From Manihot esculenta (Eukaryota; Streptophyta; Magnoliopsida; Malpighiales; Euphorbiaceae): 64,000 nt of DNA. Where the stretch lies: assembly GCF_001659605.2 (NCBI RefSeq), contig NC_035169.2:18042263-18106262 (forward strand), written 5' to 3'. Positions 56,077-64,000 of the stretch are shown piece after piece. Each line of letters begins with the position of its first letter. The stretch's first letter is position 1. A program made the translations under genes and the position numbers. The notes beneath the pieces are model-generated. The model saw only the letters and a program-made list of their open reading frames with translations. It did no database searches and was not told the origin of the DNA.

Positions 56077-56705
56077 ATGGTACTTAGGTACCCCAGATGA
56101 GATAGAGGGAGTTTTGATCCGTCCGGCCGAGGTGATGTGATTCTGTGTTGCATTCCATGAGAGCATGTTTTATCACCTGTATTTGCCTATTCTACTCACT
56201 GGGCTATCGTAGCTCATCCCTCTCCCCTAACTTCAGTTGTGCAGGTTCAGAGATCAGAGAGAACTCAGCAGGGTACAGGAAGAGTACAGAGTGGTGTAAT
56301 AGCTAGTGTGGACATGTAAATGTAAAGAGATAAGGTTTATGTATAGTGTATAGCATGGTGCTTGACTATAAGAATTGTAATCCCTTTGTGGAGTCACATG
56401 ATCAGTTTATGTATGTTTCTTTATTGTTGTATGTTTATGAGCAAAACCAGGCTTAACATTATGAGATTGATCCGCCTAGAGCCATGAGGAGCTCTAGTAG
56501 GGATTGGTAGAGCACAGAGAGAGTGCATGCACAGGTTAAGCCTTGGAATGAAGAAAAGTTTTATGTTGTTACAGCAAATGTATGATCATGTATGGGATTT
56601 TACAGGTAGACAGACAGGATAGCAGGCTTACTACGGGTCCCGGCGACCTTAAGTCGATCTGGATCCTAGTGCCGGTGGCAGTTCGGTTTCCGGGCTGTTA
56701 CAGAT

Positions 56706-56718
56706 TGGTATCAGAGCC
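56706..56718 (+). promoter_or_regulatory. Primer binding site of E3 (tRNA-Met)
   Basis: TGGTATCAGAGCC, three bases after the LTR end. Confidence 0.94.
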
Positions 56719-56922
56719 CTAGTTTCATATGGTCGGACCTATAGAGAGAGAGTTGGGCTCATAGAGAGGTTTAGTAGGTCAAGCACCATAGGAAAACATG
56801 TCCACTAGGATAGGATGTCAGTCCTGTCTATATGCTGATGTGCAATGCCATGAGTTATGCATGTGCATTTTTTTGATGTGTTGCTTATGTTTTATGTGTT
56901 TGTTGTTTCCCAGAGAGTGAAG

Positions 56923-59900
56923 ATGCGAGGAACTCGTCGATCCGCGAGATTGACTGGAGTCCCACCCGTAAGTGAGGGTACAGCTGCTCGTCCACCTGCC
57001 TTGCCAAGGGCAAGATCTCACAGGTCAAGCAGGGAAGGAACGTCACGAGACCCTAGAAGGTCTTCTGACGAGAGCAGGAGAGGAGTAAGCAGAGGGGGAA
57101 GGTCAGTAGAAGAAAGAGGTGTGAGGGAAGAGGATCAGAGTAGAGATGCAAGCATGGGTGTAGGAAGGTCAGAAGAAGGTATGGGGGAGTCCCAGGGAGG
57201 CGTTCAGGCCTCGGGGTTTGGCTATTCACCCTTTCCACAGGGCCCAGAGTATCCGATGGGAGGCATGTCGGATTACTCCAGTTTTGCCCCATATCCACCC
57301 TACATGCCATATATGCCCTATCCTGCTTTTTATCCACCATATCACATGTATCCACCCCCACCTGTTCATCCAAGTTCAGTACAGCCTGAAGTGAGGGAAC
57401 CAGTTCCTCCACCACCACCTCCTGAACCAGTAGCCCCTGTTGTGGAAGCACAGCAACCCAGTTCTTCAGGGGGAAGTAAGGTGAAGATGACCGAGTACTT
57501 AAAGTTGGATGCTCCTAAATTCAATACAGGAGATGATCCCTTTGAGTATCTCAGTGCAGTCAGAATGATAACAAGTGAGTTGGGAGCAGATGATGGTAGA
57601 GCCATTGAGATGGCAGGGTTCACGTTAAAGTGTAAGAAAGCTAGAGAATGGTTCAAGAACTATGTGGACCCGAGACTTGAGAGTATGACATGGGAAGAGT
57701 TTGCCAACGAATTTGCTGGATGGGCTTTTCCTGACAGTTCCAGGGAACTAAAGGTTGTGGAGTTTGAGCAGTTGCGACAGACGGAGGAGATGAGCGTTGA
57801 TGAGTATACAGATAAGTTCCTGGAATTGTTGCCATATGTCGGTCAAGCATATGATACAGATCAGAAGAAGGCAAAGAGATATGCCACAAGGCTTCATCCC
57901 AGGTATTTCTCTTTGATTCTTCATGCGGAGAAGGAAAGTTTCCACTCTATTGTGGATGCTGCTAGAAAGATGGAGGCCAGTGCTATAAGTCAAGGTGTAG
58001 TTAAGGCACAGTCTTCTGGTGTTAAACCAGGTTCCTCCTCACAGAGTACAGTAAGTGCAAGTAAGAGGAGATGGGAGAAATTCAGAGGAAAGAGAGGCAA
58101 GTTCTGGAACAGGCTTAAGTCAGGTCTAGGAATGAGTAGTGGCTCCAGTTCTGGCGTAGATTTTCCAGTGTGCAAGAGGTGTGGCAAACAGCATAGAGGA
58201 GCTTGTCAGTTGGGATCCACAGCCTGCTATAGGTGTGGGCAGGAGGGACATTATGCACGGGAATGTCCTCAGGCGACTTTAGTTGCACCATCCCAGCAGA
58301 TGAGTACGGGCAGTGTGGTACAGCCAGTAGCTTCAGCCATACCACCAAGCAGTGGCAGAGGAAGAGGAAGAGGGGCAGCCTCTTCATCAGGGATGGGTTC
58401 CCGAGGTGCAGATCCGTCAGCCCCAGCACGGATTTTCACCCTGACTCAGCAGGAGGCAGACACGTCGAACACGGTGGTGTCAGGTAATCTCATCATTGGG
58501 TGTTCAGAGGTGTATGCTTTAATGGACCCCGGTGCTTCTCACTCTTTCATTTCTTCTAGAGCTGCAGAGAGGTTGGGTCTGATGGTGTCTGAGTTAGAGT
58601 GTCCTCTATGGGTCAGTGGACCCAAATGTGATCCATCTTTGGCAGAGTCAGTCTGTCGGTTCAGTCCAGTGTGCATAGAGAGTAGATACCTTCCAGCTGA
58701 CCTGGTGGTTCTAGAGTTGACAGATTTTGATGTCATTCTAGGGATGGACTGGTTATCTACGTATGATGCTACCCTGAACTGTAGAGACAAGGTAGTCAGT
58801 GTCAGAGACCAGGATGGGTCAGAGTGTGTCTTCAGAGGAGACAGGAGAGGGACACCTAGGGGTTTGATATCAGCCCTCCAGGCTCGTAGAATGTTAAGGA
58901 AGGGGTGTCAGGGGTTCCTAGCTTATGTGAGAGAGCTAGACAGTCAGGTTAGGGAACCAGCCTCAGTACCAGTTGTCAGAGACTTCCTAGATTTGTTTCC
59001 TGAAGAGCTTCCAGGATTGCCACCAGATAGGGAAATAGAGTTCGAGATTGAGTTGATGCCCAATGCTAGACCGATCTCTATTCCTCCCTACCGGATGGCA
59101 CCAGCAGAGTTGCGAGTGTTGAAAGAGCAGTTACAGGATTTGGTAGCTAAGGGTTTCATCCGCCCGAGTACCTCACCCTGGGGTGCTCCAGTATTATTTG
59201 TCAGAAAGAAGGATGGACCTCTTAGACTTTGTGTCGACTATAGACAGTTGAACAAAGTCACGATCAAAAATAAGTATCCTTTACCCAGGATCGATGATCT
59301 ATTCGACCAGCTGGCAGGAGCAGGTTGTTTTTCTAAAATAGATCTGAGATCCGGATACCACCAGTTGAAGATCAGGGAAGGAGATGTATCCAAGACTGCT
59401 TTTAGAACCAGATATGGGCATTATGAGTTCCTGGTGATGCCGTTCGGGTTGACTAACGCCCCTGCAGCATTCATGGATCTCATGAACAGGGTTTTCAGGG
59501 AGTACTTGGATCGTTTTGTGATCGTCTTTATTGATGATATCTTGGTGTACTCCAGGAATGCAGAGGACCATGCCCAGCATCTGCGGATAGTGCTGCAAAC
59601 CTTGAGAGAGCATGGCTTGTATGCCAAGTTCTCCAAGTGTGAGTTCTGGTTAAGGAGCATTTCCTTTTTGGGACATGTTGTATCAGAGGACGGTATAGCA
59701 GTAGATCCCAAAAAGGTAGAGGCAGTAGCCAACTGGCCTACACCCACTACAGTGATAGAAATCAAGAGTTTTCTGGGTTTGGCAGGCTACTATCGGAGGT
59801 TTGTTCAGGACTTCTCGAAGATAGCTGCTCCTATGACCAGACTGACCAGAAAGAATCAGAAGTTTGTGTGGTCAGAGGAATGTGAGGAGAGTTTTGCAGA

Positions 59901-61869
59901 GTTGAAGAGACGGTTAACTTCAGCACCGGTGTTAGCGCTGCCGATCAGTGATGAAGATTTCACAGTGTTCTGTGATGCATCCCGAGTGGGATTAGGTTGT
60001 GTGTTGATGCAGAATGACAAAGTGATAGCTTATGCTTCTAGACAGCTGAAGAAGCACGAGCTGAATTACCCGACACACGATCTGGAGATGGCAGCTGTTA
60101 TCTTTGCACTTAAGATGTGGAGGCATTACCTCTATGGGGTAAAATGTGAGATCTATACGGATCATAAGAGCCTGCAGCACATCTTAAGTCAGAGAGAGTT
60201 AAACTTGAGGCAGAGACGGTGGGTAGAATTGCTCAGTGATTATGATTGTAAGATCCAGTATCATCCAGGCAAGGCGAATGTTGTAGCTGATGCCTTAAGC
60301 CGAAAGTCACTTGGCAGTTTATCCCACATTGCAGTAGAGAGAAGACCGGTGGTGAAGGATTTCTACAAGCTCGTGGAAGAAGGGTTACAGTTGCAGTTAT
60401 CTGGTACAGGTGTTTTGCTCGCACAGATGAGAGTGACACCAGTGTTTCTAGAGCAAGTGGCTCTGAAACAGCACGAAGACCCCGAGTTAGTGAAGATTGC
60501 CAGGACTGTTCAGTCGGGCAACAGTGTAGAGTTCAGATTTGATAGTGAGGGGCTTCTTCGGCACGGTAAGAGGTTATGTGTACCAGATGATAGCAGTTTG
60601 AAGGCCGACATTATGAGGGAAGCTCATAATGCGCGGTATAGTATTCACCCGGGAGCCACCAAGATGTATCAAGATCTGAGAAGGGTGTATTGGTGGCCAG
60701 CAATGAAGAGAGAAGTGGCACAGTTCGTGTCAGCCTGCGAGACATGTCAAAGGGTGAAGCTAGAGCATCAGAAGCCGGCTGGAATGCTTAACCCACTGCC
60801 GATTCCAGAATGGAAATGGGAAAACATAGCTATGGATTTTGTAGTGGGCTTACCGGCGACGTCTAACAGACTAGACTCCATATGGGTGATTGTGGATAGA
60901 CTCACTAAATCTGCTCACTTCATTCCAGTCAGGAGTAACTACTCTGTGGACAAGTTGGCGCAGGTGTATGTAGACGAGATAGTAAGGTTGCATGGAGTTC
61001 CAGTGTCGATAGTATCAGATCGAGGACCTCAGTTCACCTCCAGGTTTTGGCGGAGTCTGCAAAATGAAATGGGCACAAGGTTGGATTTCAGCACTGCTTT
61101 CCATCCACAGACAGACGGTCAGTCTGAGAGAACCATCCAGACCATTGAAGATATGTTGAGAATGTGTGTGTTAGACTTTGGCGGTTCTTGGAGGCAGCAT
61201 CTACCTCTGGTGGAGTTTGCCTACAACAACAGCCATCATGCTAGCATAGGGATGGCTCCTTACGAAGCTTTGTATGGGAGGAAGTGCCGAACACCTGTTT
61301 GCTGGGAAGAGGTAGGAGAGAAAACTCTTGCAGGGCCAGAGTTAGTTGAGATAACCAGCAAGTTAGTGCCTATCATCAGAGAGAGGATCAGAACAGCTGT
61401 AAGCAGACAGAAAAGTTATGCAGACATCCGTAGGAAGCAGATAGAGTTCCAGGAGGGGGATATGGTATTGCTTAAAGTGTCTCCGATAAAGGGAGTGGTT
61501 CGGTTTGGAAAGAAGGGTAAACTGGCCCCACGGTACATTGGTCCCTTTGAGATCTTGCAGAAGATCGGGCCTGTATCGTATAAGCTAGATTTACCGGCTT
61601 CTATGGCACGAATTCACCCGGTATTCCATGTTTCTATGTTGAGAAAATTTGTGTCAGATCCAGAGAAGGTTCTTAGTGAACCTGAGGTGGAAATCTTAAG
61701 TGATCTCACCTATGTAGAGCAGCCAGTGCGGATCCTTGACACCCAGATCAGAAAGCTGAGAAACAAGGAGATACCAATGGTGAAAGTTTTGTGGAACCAC
61801 CACAACCTAGAAGAGTGCACTTGGGAGACTCGGGAGTCCATGCTCCAGCAATACCCGTATCTGTTTTAA
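56923..61869 (+). CDS. E3 gag-pol polyprotein, intact (Gag, PR, RT, RNase H, INT, chromodomain)
   Basis: 1648 residues in one frame. The ATG at 56923 is chosen because [12 protein letters not shown] opens Gag in every copy and an acceptor-like site ends nine bases upstream; an in-frame ATG at 56857 lies inside the supposed intron. Domains by residue: Ser/Arg-rich basic N-terminus; Pro/Tyr-rich stretch about 121-148; Gag core about 185-300; knuckle-like CX2CX3HX3C at 417-428 and CCHC knuckle 435-448 ([14 protein letters not shown]); protease DPGASHS at 535; RT from about 722 with FIDD at 869-872; RNase H about 1010-1120 ([17 protein letters not shown]); integrase zinc-binding part about 1234-1275 and DDE core about 1303-1400; GPY region near 1540; chromodomain about 1600-1648 ([12 protein letters not shown]), which in this clade helps target insertion to heterochromatin. 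All catalytic motifs I can check are normal. Gag and Pol are fused without a frameshift, as usual for Tekay elements. Confidence 0.95.
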   Translation: MRGTRRSARLTGVPPVSEGTAARPPALPRARSHRSSREGTSRDPRRSSDESRRGVSRGGRSVEERGVREEDQSRDASMGVGRSEEGMGESQGGVQASGFGYSPFPQGPEYPMGGMSDYSSFAPYPPYMPYMPYPAFYPPYHMYPPPPVHPSSVQPEVREPVPPPPPPEPVAPVVEAQQPSSSGGSKVKMTEYLKLDAPKFNTGDDPFEYLSAVRMITSELGADDGRAIEMAGFTLKCKKAREWFKNYVDPRLESMTWEEFANEFAGWAFPDSSRELKVVEFEQLRQTEEMSVDEYTDKFLELLPYVGQAYDTDQKKAKRYATRLHPRYFSLILHAEKESFHSIVDAARKMEASAISQGVVKAQSSGVKPGSSSQSTVSASKRRWEKFRGKRGKFWNRLKSGLGMSSGSSSGVDFPVCKRCGKQHRGACQLGSTACYRCGQEGHYARECPQATLVAPSQQMSTGSVVQPVASAIPPSSGRGRGRGAASSSGMGSRGADPSAPARIFTLTQQEADTSNTVVSGNLIIGCSEVYALMDPGASHSFISSRAAERLGLMVSELECPLWVSGPKCDPSLAESVCRFSPVCIESRYLPADLVVLELTDFDVILGMDWLSTYDATLNCRDKVVSVRDQDGSECVFRGDRRGTPRGLISALQARRMLRKGCQGFLAYVRELDSQVREPASVPVVRDFLDLFPEELPGLPPDREIEFEIELMPNARPISIPPYRMAPAELRVLKEQLQDLVAKGFIRPSTSPWGAPVLFVRKKDGPLRLCVDYRQLNKVTIKNKYPLPRIDDLFDQLAGAGCFSKIDLRSGYHQLKIREGDVSKTAFRTRYGHYEFLVMPFGLTNAPAAFMDLMNRVFREYLDRFVIVFIDDILVYSRNAEDHAQHLRIVLQTLREHGLYAKFSKCEFWLRSISFLGHVVSEDGIAVDPKKVEAVANWPTPTTVIEIKSFLGLAGYYRRFVQDFSKIAAPMTRLTRKNQKFVWSEECEESFAELKRRLTSAPVLALPISDEDFTVFCDASRVGLGCVLMQNDKVIAYASRQLKKHELNYPTHDLEMAAVIFALKMWRHYLYGVKCEIYTDHKSLQHILSQRELNLRQRRWVELLSDYDCKIQYHPGKANVVADALSRKSLGSLSHIAVERRPVVKDFYKLVEEGLQLQLSGTGVLLAQMRVTPVFLEQVALKQHEDPELVKIARTVQSGNSVEFRFDSEGLLRHGKRLCVPDDSSLKADIMREAHNARYSIHPGATKMYQDLRRVYWWPAMKREVAQFVSACETCQRVKLEHQKPAGMLNPLPIPEWKWENIAMDFVVGLPATSNRLDSIWVIVDRLTKSAHFIPVRSNYSVDKLAQVYVDEIVRLHGVPVSIVSDRGPQFTSRFWRSLQNEMGTRLDFSTAFHPQTDGQSERTIQTIEDMLRMCVLDFGGSWRQHLPLVEFAYNNSHHASIGMAPYEALYGRKCRTPVCWEEVGEKTLAGPELVEITSKLVPIIRERIRTAVSRQKSYADIRRKQIEFQEGDMVLLKVSPIKGVVRFGKKGKLAPRYIGPFEILQKIGPVSYKLDLPASMARIHPVFHVSMLRKFVSDPEKVLSEPEVEILSDLTYVEQPVRILDTQIRKLRNKEIPMVKVLWNHHNLEECTWETRESMLQQYPYLF

Positions 61870-61936
61870 GGTTAGTTTTTTTTCCCTTTTCTATGTGTTT
61901 CTGTTGTGTTAGGGACATTCGGGGACGAATGTTCTT

Positions 61937-61949
61937 AAGGGGGGGAGAA
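61937..61949 (+). promoter_or_regulatory. Polypurine tract of E3
   Basis: AAGGGGGGGAGAA directly before the 3' LTR, after the conserved 'ggacgaatgttctt'. Confidence 0.92.
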
Positions 61950-64000
61950 TGTAATACCCGGCTCGAGTCCGGCATCGGAATTCCTGTAGTCCGGTGGAAT
62001 CTCGGGTGTCGGAACCCTCGAGAAGGGTAATACATATGTTTTTTAAGGTATTTTCACTGGTTTCATGGTTTGAAGGGTTAAAAGACTTGAGTTTTGAAAG
62101 AAAAGCAACAAGAGAGAAATGCAAAGGTTCGGCCGCCGAAGGTCACTTTCGGCCGCCGAACATTGCATGGTTGCGGCTTCACGTTCGGCTGCCGAAGGTG
62201 GTCTGGCCAGCCACCTATAAAAGGGCCAAGGGTCGGTGGAAGGAGGTTATTTCTCCTCCACTTGCAGCCAGAGGTGAGTTTCAGCCTCTCCTACGTTGAC
62301 TTTCATGTTTTCCATGATTTTCATCAAATCTTTCAAGAGTTTTAAGAGTTTTGGTGATTTATGAAGGTTTTGAGCAAAAGAACCAAGTTTTGAAGCTTGG
62401 AGCTTTGGAAGAGCTTTTCTTCATATCTCCACGTTGGGATCCTTCATCCTCAAGTTTTTTAAGAGGTAAGTGAAGATCCTGAGCTTCTTTGATGGTTTTG
62501 AAAGGTTTTATGAAGTTTGTATGGGTAGTATGCATGTTTAGGTTTAGGTGAGGTTTTTGGTGATTTGTGGTGTTCCCGCATGATTAAGTGTTGTGTGTTA
62601 TGTTTGTTTGGGGTTTTAGGATAGTTTTAGACCCCTTTGTGCATATATATGTGTATATGCTAGTTGGGAGTAGTTGATGTGCATGTTGGTAGGTTTTTGG
62701 GCAAAGTTTGCATGAAACAGAGCAGGGTTCTGCCCTTCGGGCAAAACCAGGTTCGGCCGCCGAAGGAAGGTTCGGCCGCCGAACCCTTTGTGGAGGCAGT
62801 TCGGCTGCCAAAGGTTGCCCCCGAAAGCTAGGCTTTCGGTTTCGAAAGGGACTTTCGGCCGCCGAAAGAGGGAGTTCGGCCGCCGAAAGTGTGTGAGTTT
62901 CGTCTCTGGACGAGACCTTCGGCCGCCGAAGGTGCCGCCGAACATGCATGAGTTTCGTCTCTGGAGTGGGGTTTCGGCCGCCGAACCTGCCGCCGAAAGT
63001 GCCCTGTCCAGCTTCCTTTTGCATGTTTTATGTGATGGTTTGAGGATTTTTTAGAGGGGTTTTGGGGAGTTTCTTAGAGATGTTCTTGAGTGAGTTTAGT
63101 CCCTCATTTGAGTCCACCTGTGTAGGTACGGACCAGAGGAATCAGGGACATCAGCAGTGAGTCCAGAGTCAGAACCTGCAGAGTCAGTGCAGAGATAACC
63201 AGGTGAGTGGAATTTAACTTAATGTTTTAATATGAGAACTGAATATTTTATCATGCTTCATGCATCATGAATATGCTATAGGGTGAGTGCATTAGTGTAC
63301 ACGAAGATGATGCATTGCATTTATCCTTGTACTTGGCACTGCTCCTTGTACATTGCTTATGTGAGACGGCACGGACTTCGTGAGGATTCATTAGCCCTCA
63401 GAGGAAAGACCTGGAACAGCCCTACGGGGACCAGGCACACACACAGAAAGACCTGGAACAGCCCTACGGGGACCAGGCACATGGTACTTAGGTACCCCAG
63501 ATGAGATAGAGGGAGTTTTGATCCGTCCGGCCGAGGTGATGTGATTCTGTGTTGCATTCCATGAGAGCATGTTTTATCACCTGTATTTGCCTATTCTACT
63601 CACTGGGCTATCGTAGCTCATCCCTCTCCCCTAACTTCAGTTGTGCAGGTTCAGAGATCAGAGAGAACTCAGCAGGGTACAGGAAGAGTACAGAGTGGTG
63701 TAATAGCTAGTGTGGACATGTAAATGTAAAGAGATAAGGTTTATGTATAGTGTATAGCATGGTGCTTGACTATAAGAATTGTAATCCCTTTGTGGAGTCA
63801 CATGATCAGTTTATGTATGTTTCTTTATTGTTGTATGTTTATGAGCAAAACCAGGCTTAACATTATGAGATTGATCCGCCTAGAGCCATGAGGAGCTCTA
63901 GTAGGGATTGGTAGAGCACAGAGAGAGTGCATGCACAGGTTAAGCCTTGGAATGAAGAAAAGTTTTATGTTGTTACAGCAAATGTATGATCATGTATGGG
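61950..64000 (+). repeat. 3' LTR of E3, truncated by the window end
   Basis: First 2051 bases of the LTR; it stops inside the conserved 'gatcatgtatggg' motif. Inverted repeats at 62125-62195 and 62745-63000, TATA 62216-62223, donor-like GAGGTAAGTG near 62463, two tandem units at 63406-63480. It has 12 bases near 62730 ('tgcccttcgggc') that the 5' LTR lacks. Confidence 0.94.

Larger units (their letters stand above)
52520..56702 (+). repeat. 5' LTR of E3, split by a solo LTR
   Basis: TGTAATACCCGGCTCG to GGGCTGTTACA. Without the nested LTR and its duplication it is 2146 bases. Inverted repeats at 52698-52765 lie just upstream of the TATA box at 52787-52794. A second cluster is at 55345-55600, two tandem units at 56002-56076, and the conserved 'ctcactgggctatcgtagctc' block near 56195. 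The nested insertion at 52823 falls about 30 bases after the TATA box, near the expected transcription start, so it probably disables this LTR as promoter. Confidence 0.93.
55074..56913 (+). other. Candidate leader intron of E3
   Basis: Donor AAGAG|GTAAGTG at 55074 in the 5' LTR; acceptor 'tgttgtttcccag' ending at 56913, nine bases before the gag ATG at 56923. A possible internal exon lies at 55722-55798, between 'cacctgtgtag' and CCAG|GTGAGTGG, and a further acceptor-like 'cagttgtgcag' ends at 56244. The intron would contain the primer site and many upstream ATGs. No RNA evidence. Confidence 0.5.
52520..64000 (+). mobile_element. Ty3/gypsy chromovirus (Tekay-type) E3, apparently intact, runs off the window
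   Basis: 5' LTR 52520-56702 (containing a nested solo LTR), primer site 56706-56718, uninterrupted gag-pol 56923-61869, polypurine tract 61937-61949, 3' LTR from 61950 to the window end. About 106 bases of the 3' LTR are missing by comparison with the 5' LTR. The LTRs differ by a 12-base indel and a one-base indel; I saw no substitution in the stretches compared. E3 is inserted in the pol gene of E2; the left duplication would be GCGGA (52515-52519), its partner lying outside. All parts needed for autonomous transposition are present. Confidence 0.94.

Noticed and set aside
57053..60439. Minus-strand open frames across the E3 gag-pol (for example 57053-57451, 59299-59765)
   Set aside because: Shadows of the strong plus-strand coding region; their sequences show no family and repeat in E2 at the same places.

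Overview
The window is plant nuclear DNA, almost certainly a dicot, and it consists almost entirely of nested LTR retrotransposons. I found no host gene, tRNA, rRNA or CRISPR. The evidence for a plant is direct: initiator-tRNA-Met primer sites (TGGTATCAGAGC), a Ty1/copia element, Ty3/gypsy chromoviruses of Tekay (Del) type with a C-terminal chromodomain, Athila/Tat-type elements with the TGGCGCTGTTGCCGGGGA primer site, and a TRIM. I cannot name the species.

Layout. 1-538 is the end of an Athila/Tat-type LTR. 740-9141 is a decayed copia element with a reverse-oriented gypsy solo LTR (5042-7305) in its reverse transcriptase. 9941-15259 is a gypsy LTR holding a TRIM (10772-13921), which itself holds a solo LTR (11339-13915). 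15260-16198 is AT-rich and featureless. 16199-25113 is a mosaic of gypsy and Athila/Tat pieces, with one more solo LTR (16816-19282). 25114-42894 is one Athila/Tat LTR (copy B2) split by two complete insertions: a gag-only Athila/Tat element (26205-32380) and a reverse-strand gypsy element (32586-42276). 42895-45090 holds the B2 internal remnant and a gypsy RNase H fragment. 45091-52519 is a gypsy element (E2) cut by a second one (E3, 52520 to beyond the window end). E3 has near-identical LTRs, primer site, polypurine tract and one uninterrupted gag-pol of 1648 codons, and its 5' LTR was later hit by a solo LTR (52823-54854). Target-site duplications were read directly for most insertions, so the order of events can be reconstructed.

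Three signals go beyond routine repeat annotation. (1) The gypsy LTRs share a near-perfect splice donor, a candidate internal exon, and an acceptor 8-10 bases before the gag ATG, which suggests a spliced leader that would remove the primer site from the gag-pol message. (2) CpG-rich inverted repeats of the form TTCGGCCGCCGAA are clustered in the gypsy LTRs, both just upstream of the TATA box and in the transcribed part. Similar clusters occur in the LTR, leader and gag of an unrelated Athila/Tat-type element. (3) The intronic part of the LTRs carries short tandem arrays at the same relative place in different LTR groups, with different sequences, several of them with hairpin arms. These are readings by eye; no alignment, folding or database search was run.
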